The position numbers and the translations under genes were made by a program. Shown here in pieces: positions 1 to 4,430 of a DNA stretch of 9,806 bases. Positions within the stretch are counted from its first letter, which is position 1. Every line of letters starts with the position of its first letter. Below the pieces are notes generated by a model. The model ran no database searches. It was not told the DNA's origin and worked only from the letters and a program-made list of their open reading frames with translations. The DNA is from an uncultured Bacillaceae bacterium (GTDB taxonomy: Bacteria; Bacillota; Bacilli; Caldalkalibacillales; Caldalkalibacillaceae), in NCBI GenBank assembly GCA_937967685.1, contig CALBTX010000062.1:1-9806 (forward strand), in the 5' to 3' direction.

Positions 1-51
1 CCCTGTTACCGCCGTGAAAGGGCGGTGTCTTAACCACTTGACCAACGGGCC
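1..51 (-). tRNA. tRNA-Glu(UUC), 3' part cut by window edge
   Basis: On the minus strand the gene starts at 51 with GGCCCGT. It then shows a D-arm with the usual GG...AAG loop and an anticodon stem CCGCC/GGCGG enclosing the loop CTTTCAC, so the anticodon is TTC (Glu). The T-arm and the 3' acceptor strand lie beyond base 1, so the gene is partial here. It lies 29 nt downstream of tRNA-Ser on the same strand, so both are probably cut from one precursor. Confidence 0.93.
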
Positions 52-80
52 ACTTTCAACAATGGATTTATCATCGATAA

Positions 81-173
81 TGGCGGAGAGAGAGGGATTC
101 GAACCCTCGAGACGAGTTACCCCGTCTACACGATTTCCAATCGTGCTCCTTCGGCCAACTCGGACACCTCTCC
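81..173 (-). tRNA. tRNA-Ser(GGA)
   Basis: This is a complete 93-nt tRNA, including an encoded CCA. The acceptor strand GGAGAGG (173-167) pairs with TCTCTCC before the discriminator G and CCA. The anticodon stem CACGA/TCGTG holds the loop TTGGAAA, giving anticodon GGA, which reads UCC and UCU serine codons. A long variable arm (class II) and the T-loop TTCGAAT follow. The long arm suggests Ser, Leu, Tyr or Sec; the GGA anticodon and the ordinary 7-bp acceptor stem settle it as Ser and exclude tRNA-Sec (UCA anticodon). Confidence 0.97.
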
Positions 174-219
174 AAAACACGCTGTTTCACTAGCAGTAAA
201 GGTGATATCCAATGGCGGC

Positions 220-236
220 ATGTTATAATTTAACAT
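220..236. repeat. Short inverted repeat ATGTTA-N5-TAACAT
   Basis: This is a 6+6 bp perfect dyad with a 5-bp spacer. It covers the putative -10 element (227-232) and predicted start of the tRNA promoter. It could be an operator or simply AT-rich promoter sequence; no known regulator is recognised. Confidence 0.4.
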
Positions 237-255
237 ATCCAAATTTATAAGTCAA
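227..255 (-). promoter_or_regulatory. Candidate promoter for the tRNA-Ser/tRNA-Glu operon
   Basis: On the minus strand there is a -35 TTGACT (255-250), a 17-nt spacer and a -10 TAAATT (232-227, 4 of 6 matches). The predicted start near 220 would leave a leader of about 45 nt before the 5' end of tRNA-Ser. The -35 is strong and the -10 weak. The tRNAs could instead be read from further upstream, since the hairpin at 291-321 lacks a strong T-tract. Confidence 0.45.
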
Positions 256-290
256 CGTATATCAGTTAATAATTTTTGCCATAAGCGACA

Positions 291-321
291 GAAAGCAACC
301 TTGATAAATAAGGCTGCTTTC
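291..321 (-). terminator. Terminator-like hairpin after the selenoprotein gene
   Basis: A 12-bp stem (291-302 with 310-321, one G-T pair when read on the minus strand) closes a 7-nt loop, 14 bp past the stop codon of the selenoprotein gene. The 3' arm on the minus strand ends in TTTC, but what follows (TGTCGC) is not T-rich. It is therefore a good RNA-stabilising hairpin and a moderate Rho-independent terminator. Confidence 0.55.
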
Positions 322-334
322 CATCCAGCACCAC

Positions 335-1027
335 TTAGTAACTAGGGAAGCTTTTGTCGTGAATCTGCCCTGGTTCCTGTCTAATCGTCAGTTGTTCCAA
401 AGCAGCTTTGATCACTTCTGTTTGGGTTTCAACATCTCCCGGTTTGCCCAAGGAATGGCCAAATTCGAATCCAAGCGGGTGGATGGCTCTCGGAGGCCTC
501 ATCAAACCGGATTGTTCCTTGTCTAAAGTGACAAGAACAGTCGGAATCCCCTGCATTTCAATTGCTCTTTGTACCGCAACCACGGTACGATGACAAAGAG
601 GTCATCCGGCTGTTAATATGACTCCATCTGCCTTAGACTTGCTTATTTCCTTAGCCACTTGTGGGACAGTTTCGTCCAAAATTTGTTTCAAGCGCATCGC
701 ATAGCCCATCATCGAAATATGCTTATTACTGACCCCGCCGATAAAACCATTTTCCGCCAGTTCTCTTAATCGATCCAACGGAAATATGACGTTGATGTCT
801 TTTTTCGGTTCATCTGTATTATAATGGTCCTTTGGAGCACCATGCGTAACAGTAAACTGGTCAGTCTGTACATCGTCCTTGATAAGACGATAAGAGGCAT
901 CACCACCGGTATCAAACGGTTGGTCATCTTTTAAATGCGCGCCGGCCGTGGAGACAATGGCAATATTCATTTCTTCCAGTTTTTTTTCATTCGGTGTATA
1001 CGGAATTGCTTTCCGAGACATATCCAT
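335..1027 (-). CDS. GrdB-like selenoprotein (glycine/sarcosine/betaine reductase selenoprotein B family), UGA = Sec142
   Basis: This is one 230-residue frame once the in-frame TGA at 602-604 is read as selenocysteine. The 141 residues before it (MDMSRKAIPYTPN..., GGVSNKHISMMGY) and the 88 after it (QGIPTVLV, MRPPRAIHPLGFEFGHSLG) together look like one intact member of the selenoprotein B family of glycine/betaine/D-proline-type reductases. The motif at the TGA is A-G-U-P-L-C-H-R, a U-x-x-C redox pair (Sec142, Cys145). The start at 1027 is chosen because GGAGG (1042-1038) lies 10 nt upstream; a longer frame from TTG 1108 would overlap the -10 box. No grdA, grdC or grdE partner, nor thioredoxin gene, is adjacent, so its substrate is unknown. 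It is divergent from ygzB. The alternative, a nonsense-mutated Cys gene, is unlikely given the SECIS hairpin. Confidence 0.85.
565..600 (-). promoter_or_regulatory. Bacterial SECIS element (bSECIS)
   Basis: This hairpin lies in the coding mRNA directly after the UGA. The lower stem CTCTTT/AAAGAG (600-595 with 570-565) has 6 bp. A 6-nt 5' bulge GTCATC follows, then the upper stem GTACCG/CGGTAC (588-583 with 576-571) of 6 bp. The apical loop is TGGTTG (582-577). The loop begins 19 nt after the UGA and has G as its second base. Both fit the general bSECIS rule as I recall it: loop roughly 16-37 nt downstream of UGA with a G among the first two loop bases. It would recruit SelB with Sec-tRNA. Confidence 0.82.
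602..604 (-). other. Recoded UGA codon (selenocysteine 142)
   Basis: The TGA on the minus strand interrupts an otherwise open, conserved frame and is followed by CCT CTT TGT, giving U-P-L-C. No alternative frame continues the homologous sequence on either side. Recoding needs SelA, SelB, SelC (tRNA-Sec) and SelD, none of which is in this window. Confidence 0.82.
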
Positions 1028-1099
1028 CAGACAGACACCTCCATGAATTATTGTACCCAGACGCAAAATTTCAATAAACGTTAAGGGTTGTTTATATTT

Positions 1100-1105
1100 A
1101 TTATA
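1100..1105 (-). promoter_or_regulatory. Candidate -10 box for the selenoprotein gene
   Basis: A perfect TATAAT (1105-1100 on the minus strand) would start transcription near 1093 and give a leader of about 65 nt. No good -35 is present at 16-18 nt. This element excludes the upstream TTG at 1108 as the translation start. Confidence 0.45.
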
Positions 1106-1196
1106 CAAGCAATCACAAGGAAACGAAAGAAAGTTTTGCCAGTTTCCGTTATTAAGGTAAGTATCTGAAAAAACAAAGGCCTTCCTTATATGTGTA

Positions 1197-1205
1197 TGCT
1201 ATAAT
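1197..1205 (+). promoter_or_regulatory. Extended -10 promoter of ygzB
   Basis: TGC followed by TATAAT (1200-1205) is an extended -10 element (TGnTATAAT). The -35 region is poor, as is common with extended -10 promoters. The predicted start is near 1212, so an ATG at 1206 cannot be the initiator, which supports the start at 1227. Confidence 0.6.
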
Positions 1206-1226
1206 ATGTCCCAGGAGGTTGAAATG

Positions 1227-1559
1227 ATGTTTGGTAAAGGGAAAATAAATACGGTTCGCACACTTGCTATGGGGCTTGTATTTGGCGGGATGATCGTGAT
1301 GTACGGATCTTTTCTCGTCGATGCGAGCTGGGCGATGGCGATATTTTTTATTTTAGGCCTGCTGATGGTCTTGGCAAGTTCTGTCGTCTATTTCCTGATA
1401 GGCATTTTATCCACGAAAGCTGTGTATGTTGACTGTCCCAGCTGCGGCAAATCAACGAAAATGCTGGGGAGACTGGACCAATGTATGCACTGTAAACAAG
1501 AACTCACTTTGGATCCAGATTTAGCCACTGACAATCGCAAATCCAAAGAAACACACTAG
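1227..1559 (+). CDS. ygzB: YgzB family membrane protein (UPF0295), zinc-ribbon C-terminus
   Basis: A 110-residue protein. Two hydrophobic helices (about 8-28 and 35-62) are followed by a cytoplasmic-looking tail with CPSC and CMHC pairs separated by about 14 residues, a likely zinc ribbon. The stretches LSTKAVYVDCPSCGK and CMHCKQELTLDP are typical of the UPF0295/YgzB family of Bacillales, whose function is unknown to me. ATG 1227 has AGGAGG (1213-1218) 8 nt upstream; ATG 1224, with spacing 5, is possible. The in-frame ATG at 1206 abuts the -10 box and is rejected. The gene converges with perR, as expected of the perR-ygzB neighbourhood known in Bacillus. Confidence 0.9.
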   Translation: MFGKGKINTVRTLAMGLVFGGMIVMYGSFLVDASWAMAIFFILGLLMVLASSVVYFLIGILSTKAVYVDCPSCGKSTKMLGRLDQCMHCKQELTLDPDLATDNRKSKETH

Positions 1560-1570
1560 TCATTGCCGTA

Positions 1571-1630
1571 TTTAATAACATAACATTTAATAACGTAGCA
1601 TTTAATAACATGACATTTAATAACGTAACA
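1571..1630. repeat. Four tandem 15-bp repeats TTTAATAACRTRRCA
   Basis: Four contiguous copies lie at 1571-1585, 1586-1600, 1601-1615 and 1616-1630. They differ only at purine positions in the second half (CATAACA, CGTAGCA, CATGACA, CGTAACA). They begin 12 bp after the ygzB stop codon and are not coding. They look like a small intergenic minisatellite; no dyad or known binding site is evident within the unit. Confidence 0.9.
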
Positions 1631-1648
1631 AAAAACAAACCTTAATCA

Positions 1649-1701
1649 CAAAAAGCAAACCGGAACGGTATCTCATGTGCGTCGTGTCCGTCCAGTTTGC
1701 T
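1649..1701 (-). terminator. Probable terminator of the perR transcript
   Basis: The arms AGCAAAC (1654-1660) and GTTTGCT (1695-1701) are extended inward by GGA/TCC and CGG/CCG with one mismatch and one bulge, enclosing a loop of about 19 nt. On the minus strand the stem is followed by GCTTTTTGTG, a short T-tract, so termination of minus-strand perR transcription is the best reading. On the plus strand the tail CGTGTTTGCC is poor, so ygzB gets little from it. Confidence 0.5.
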
Positions 1702-1882
1702 CGTGTTTGCCTATGATCCTCTAAGCAATATCAAAAAGCAACGTCCAAGATGAAGCCCGTCGAGCCATCCCAGGCAATGCTAGTATAAGTCGGTTCATTT
1801 AATGAAGTACATAAAACAGTTCATTGTAATCAGCTGATGAAGTCATCCCGATGCTTAATTTCATGTCAGCAACCGATCGGCT
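1702..1882 (-). other. perR 3' untranslated region, no gene seen
   Basis: These 181 bp separate the perR stop codon from the terminator-like hairpin. I see no supported ORF on either strand and no recognisable RNA family. There are only small dyads, such as AATGAA/TTCATT around 1801-1826. Together with 1560-1701 it completes a convergent ygzB-perR gap of 323 bp. Confidence 0.5.
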
Positions 1883-2335
1883 TCAATTCATGAGCACCTT
1901 TTTATCCGCCTTTTTATCTTGGCAATCACGGCAAATGCCGTATACTTCCATCCGGTGAGATTGTATTTCAAACCCGGTTTCTTTGCCGGCAATACTTTCC
2001 ACATCATTAAGTCTAGGGTATTCAAAGTCAACGATTTTCCCGCATTCCCGGCAAATGGCGTGATAATGCTCTTCCAAATTGGCATCAAAACGACTGGAAG
2101 CATCGCCATAAGTCAATTCCCGGACTAATCCCGCATCTTTAAAAAGCCGCAGGTTATTGTATACGGTCGCCACGCTCATATTCGGAAATTTATCGGCCAA
2201 GGCCTGATAAATCTCATCAGCTGTAGGATGTGTTAATGTATTGATTAAATATGATAATATGGCATGACGTTGAGGAGTCATTCTGACGCCTTGATGTTTC
2301 AATTTATTCAGTGCGCCTTGCAAGCGATCCGTCAT
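1883..2335 (-). CDS. perR: Peroxide-responsive repressor PerR (Fur family)
   Basis: A 150-residue Fur-family regulator. The N-terminal winged helix contains RMTPQRHAIL and the recognition-helix stretch FPNMSVATVYNNLR. The C-terminal metal-binding domain follows. The regulatory metal ligands known for B. subtilis PerR are all present by alignment: His36, Asp84, His90, His92 and Asp103. The structural zinc site is also present: Cys95/Cys98 and Cys135/Cys138. TYGDASSRFD is the PerR signature that includes the PerR-type aspartate, which separates it from Fur and Zur. In this family, Fe-bound PerR represses peroxide-defence genes and is inactivated by H2O2 oxidation of the His ligands. ATG 2335 is chosen because GAGGTG lies 7 nt upstream; ATG 2341 is too close to it. 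The gene has its own promoter and an operator-like box, consistent with autoregulation. Confidence 0.96.
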   Translation of the reverse strand: MTDRLQGALNKLKHQGVRMTPQRHAILSYLINTLTHPTADEIYQALADKFPNMSVATVYNNLRLFKDAGLVRELTYGDASSRFDANLEEHYHAICRECGKIVDFEYPRLNDVESIAGKETGFEIQSHRMEVYGICRDCQDKKADKKVLMN

Positions 2336-2375
2336 GGCCATACACCTCTTTTCTTTGCCAACAATCATTCCTAAA

Positions 2376-2390
2376 AGATAATTCTTATCA
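2376..2390. promoter_or_regulatory. Fur/PerR-type operator of perR
   Basis: The 15-mer TGATAAGAATTATCT (minus strand) fits the Fur-family 7-1-7 layout: 12 of 14 positions match TGATAATnATTATCA, and 10 of 14 match the Per box TTATAATnATTATAA. It covers the predicted transcription start of perR, where a bound repressor would block initiation. Its identity as a PerR rather than a Fur site is inferred from perR autoregulation in relatives. Confidence 0.6.
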
Positions 2391-2393
2391 AAA

Positions 2394-2422
2394 ATGGTAC
2401 CGCCTATACACTTTTTTGTCAA
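2394..2422 (-). promoter_or_regulatory. SigA-type promoter of perR
   Basis: On the minus strand there is a perfect -35 TTGACA (2422-2417), a 17-nt spacer and a -10 TACCAT (2399-2394, 4 of 6). The -35 contains the TGA stop codon of the upstream DarA-like gene. The predicted start near 2387 falls inside the operator-like dyad. Confidence 0.6.
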
Positions 2423-2712
2423 CGATTATGCTTGACTGACAAACGATTTTGTCCGCTGATGACAAAAATCGTCATTCGGTGTCCAGTCGTTTGCCAACGT
2501 TTTTCTTTTTCGAGTTCAAGAACAAACCGTTTTAAATCATTCTGGAGTTGATCGATATCTTCGTTAGCAGCCCCAATAAACAACGTATCGTTGCCTTGTT
2601 TGACGAATCCCCCAGTACTGGCCAGTTTTGTGACTCGATACCCTTTCTGATTCAACCGTTTGACCAGCGTGTCACTATATTTTTTTTGGACAATACATAC
2701 CAGCAATTTCAT
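2419..2712 (-). CDS. YaaQ/DarA-like PII-type protein (cyclic-di-AMP receptor family)
   Basis: A 97-residue protein. MKLLVCIVQ, the central RVTKLASTGGFVKQGNDTLFIG and the near-terminal MTIFVISG align with B. subtilis YaaQ/DarA (central motif RVTKLATTGGFLKSGN). DarA is a trimeric PII-like protein that binds cyclic-di-AMP. The central loop carrying the ligand-contact residues is preserved. The protein is shorter than the usual ~109 residues, and its end (NRLSVKHNR) lacks the usual FVLPVDEFHQF-like tail, so ligand binding is inferred rather than certain. The ribosome binding site is weak: GGGAG is about 11 nt from ATG 2712. It lies just upstream of perR on the same strand, and read-through into perR is possible. 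It is probably a second, divergent paralogue. Confidence 0.8.
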   Translation of the reverse strand: MKLLVCIVQKKYSDTLVKRLNQKGYRVTKLASTGGFVKQGNDTLFIGAANEDIDQLQNDLKRFVLELEKEKRWQTTGHRMTIFVISGQNRLSVKHNR

Positions 2713-2829
2713 GAATCCACACGCTCCCAGTTTGTGGCTTTATGACTATGACAATTCGCCACCTCTCCTTCAAATTCCTTTTGAAAAACATGTGTAACAA
2801 CATAAAATTTTTCTGTTCTTTACCATTTT

Positions 2830-2858
2830 ATATTATGTATTTCAGGGAGATTTGACCA
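2830..2858 (-). promoter_or_regulatory. Candidate promoter of the darA-like gene
   Basis: On the minus strand there is TGGTCA (2858-2853, 4 of 6), a 17-nt spacer and TAATAT (2835-2830). The leader would be about 110 nt and includes an unused strong AAGGAGAGG ribosome-binding-like motif around 2760-2768, roughly 50 nt before the ATG. Confidence 0.35.
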
Positions 2859-2923
2859 TGAGAAAAAAAGTGCATTTTATAGAAAAACGCACTTTTAAAC
2901 AGTCGAAAAATGATCTGTCATGA
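2858..2923 (+). CDS. Possible 21-residue peptide (weakly supported)
   Basis: The ORF ATG...TGA encodes MRKKVHFIEKRTFKQSKNDL plus Ser. It is preceded by GGGAG (2845-2849) at an ideal 8-nt spacing. The peptide is strongly basic, with eight Lys/Arg among 21. It overlaps the hairpin at 2863-2896, so the composition may simply reflect that A-rich structure. There is no homology I recognise and no clear plus-strand promoter. It is listed because of the ribosome binding site only. Confidence 0.2.
   Translation: MRKKVHFIEKRTFKQSKNDLS
2863..2896 (-). terminator. Minus-strand intrinsic-terminator-like hairpin
   Basis: AAAAGTGC (2866-2873) pairs perfectly with GCACTTTT (2889-2896). An inner TTTT/AAAA extension follows. 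On the minus strand the 3' arm runs into TTTTTTT (2869-2863), a proper U-tract; on the plus strand only TTTT lies inside the stem. It sits directly upstream of the darA-like promoter, with no annotated minus-strand gene feeding into it. Confidence 0.5.
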
Positions 2924-3060
2924 TCATGTCGGTGATGACATCTGGAGGAGGCAATCATTATCTATTCGCATTTTATGTCCAACACCTAAACCTGCTCATG
3001 GTCAGTCGTCTATTGTCCGAAAAATATACACCTGCCCCCCAGCCCCGTACCTTTCACATA

Positions 3061-3088
3061 TTGTCTTTTTACAGGATGATGTTATATA
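3061..3088 (+). promoter_or_regulatory. Candidate promoter of gsaB-ygaE
   Basis: TTGTCT (3061-3066, 4 of 6), a 16-nt spacer and TATATA (3083-3088, 4 of 6) would start transcription near 3095, about 20 nt before the start codon and just ahead of the ribosome binding site. Confidence 0.45.
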
Positions 3089-3117
3089 GTATGTCCATAA
3101 AGGAAGGAGTCAATCCA

Positions 3118-4425
3118 ATGAACCATGAAAAATCAGACCAATACTATAATGAAGCTTTGCAATATATTGTCGGCGGGGTGAACAGCCCGTCCCGTTCATA
3201 CCAGGCGGTCGGGGGCGGCACACCGATTTTTATGGAACGAGCCCAGGGGGCTTATTTTTGGGATGTTGACGGCAATCGATACATCGACTATTTGGGCGCT
3301 TATGGACCGATTATTACCGGGCACGCCCATCCGCATATCACGGAGGCGATCAAAAAACAAGCCGGCCGAGGCGTCTTATACGGCACACCAACCTATCAGG
3401 AAGTGCAGTTTGCCAAAATGCTGCAGGAAGCCATCCCCTCTCTGGAAAAAATACGATTCGTCAATTCGGGAACGGAAGCAGTCATGACAACGATAAGAGT
3501 GGCCCGAGCATATACCCAGCGGGACAAAATCATTAAGTTTTCCGGGTGTTATCACGGCCATTCCGATCTCGTATTGGTCGCTGCCGGATCGGGCCCCTCT
3601 ACCTTGGGCATTCCGGACAGCGCGGGTATTCCGCAGAGCATCGCCCATGAAGTGATCACCGTGCCCTATAATGATATCGGTGCTTTCGAACAAGCCATCC
3701 GGCGCTGGGGGGCGGAAACGGCAGCCGTGTTGCTCGAGCCGATTGTCGGGAATTTCGGCATTGTCATGCCCGAAGCGGGATTTTTGGAAGAAGTCCATCG
3801 TTTGACACATGAAGCCGGGGCGCTGGTCATTTACGATGAAGTCGTCACCGCCTTCCGCTTTATGTACGGCGGCGCTCAAAACATGCTTGGCACCACACCG
3901 GATATGACGGCTTTAGGGAAAATTATCGGAGGCGGACTGCCCATCGGGGCTTATGGAGGTAAAAAGGAGATCATGGAACAGGTGGCACCTCTTGGACCGG
4001 CGTACCAAGCGGGAACGATGGCCGGAAACCCCCTCTCCATTTCAGCGGGGATGGCCTGTCTGGAAATCCTGCAGCAAAAAGGGACTTACGAGCATTTGAA
4101 CCGCCTTGGAGAGCAGCTGGAGGAAGGATTAACGGCGCTGGCTGAAAAATACGGCCTCCCAGTCACCGTGAACCGGCTGAAAGGAGCATTATCCCTTTAT
4201 TTCGGAACGGAAAAAGTGACAAACTATGAGCAAGCGGTTCAAAGCGATGGAAATATGTTCGCCACCTTTTTCAAAGGCATGCTTCAACAGCACATCCATT
4301 TGGCCCCTTCCAAATATGAAGCGTGGTTTATGACGACCGAACATACGTCACAAGATATTGACGATACGCTGAAGGCGGCCGATGCCGTCTTCCAGGGGAT
4401 GGCCCAAAAAAGCGGAGAGGATTGA
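3118..4425 (+). CDS. gsaB: Glutamate-1-semialdehyde 2,1-aminomutase (GsaB/HemL)
   Basis: A 435-residue PLP enzyme of the class-III aminotransferase fold. It isomerises glutamate-1-semialdehyde to 5-aminolevulinate in C5-pathway tetrapyrrole (heme) synthesis in the cytosol. Visible signatures are YIVGGVNSPSR at the N-terminus, NSGTEA at 116-121, the cofactor-binding CYHGHSD at 144-150, YDEVVTAFRF at 239-248, and the Schiff-base lysine in ALGKIIGGGLPIGAYGG (Lys268). The length is normal for the family. ATG 3118 follows AGGAAGGAG at 7-9 nt; an in-frame extension to 2920 crosses the promoter and carries no family sequence. ygaE begins 5 bp after its stop codon, so the two are probably co-transcribed. 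The gene position next to ygaE/ygaD matches the GsaB paralogue of B. subtilis, so a second hemL in a hem operon is likely elsewhere. Confidence 0.95.
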   Translation: MNHEKSDQYYNEALQYIVGGVNSPSRSYQAVGGGTPIFMERAQGAYFWDVDGNRYIDYLGAYGPIITGHAHPHITEAIKKQAGRGVLYGTPTYQEVQFAKMLQEAIPSLEKIRFVNSGTEAVMTTIRVARAYTQRDKIIKFSGCYHGHSDLVLVAAGSGPSTLGIPDSAGIPQSIAHEVITVPYNDIGAFEQAIRRWGAETAAVLLEPIVGNFGIVMPEAGFLEEVHRLTHEAGALVIYDEVVTAFRFMYGGAQNMLGTTPDMTALGKIIGGGLPIGAYGGKKEIMEQVAPLGPAYQAGTMAGNPLSISAGMACLEILQQKGTYEHLNRLGEQLEEGLTALAEKYGLPVTVNRLKGALSLYFGTEKVTNYEQAVQSDGNMFATFFKGMLQQHIHLAPSKYEAWFMTTEHTSQDIDDTLKAADAVFQGMAQKSGED

Positions 4426-4430
4426 CAGAC

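Larger units (their letters stand above)
2713..3117. other. 405-bp divergent intergenic region between the darA-like gene and gsaB
   Basis: The region holds several signals, each also listed or discussed on its own. They are a candidate minus-strand promoter for the darA-like gene (2830-2858), an A/T-rich hairpin with a T7 tail on the minus strand (2863-2896), a possible 21-codon plus-strand ORF across that hairpin, and the gsaB promoter (3061-3088). A further minus-strand promoter-like pair lies at 3086-3113. No long ORF and no known riboswitch consensus is recognised. Confidence 0.5.

Noticed and set aside
81..173. Class II tRNA as tRNA-Sec, tempting beside a selenoprotein gene
   Set aside because: The anticodon is GGA and the acceptor stem is 7 bp; it is tRNA-Ser.
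602..604. Selenoprotein gene as a pseudogene with a nonsense mutation, or as two separate genes
   Set aside because: Both flanks keep family-like sequence in one frame, the codon context gives U-x-x-C, and a SECIS-type hairpin follows at the right distance. The 583 GTG start has no ribosome binding site.
1206..1226. ATG 1206 as the ygzB start
   Set aside because: It directly follows the TATAAT box and would lie upstream of the predicted transcription start; ATG 1227 has the AGGAGG.
1571..1630. CRISPR array
   Set aside because: The units are contiguous 15-mers with no spacers and no cas genes.
2920..3117. N-terminal extension of gsaB to 2920
   Set aside because: It spans the likely promoter, has no family similarity, and ATG 3118 has an excellent ribosome binding site.
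2898..3117. Known riboswitch (TPP, SAM, FMN, cyclic-di-AMP) upstream of the darA-like gene
   Set aside because: I could not find the conserved core motifs of any of these classes by eye on the minus strand.
3376..3879. 167-residue minus-strand ORF inside gsaB
   Set aside because: It is antisense to a highly conserved enzyme gene, with no recognisable domain; a shadow frame.
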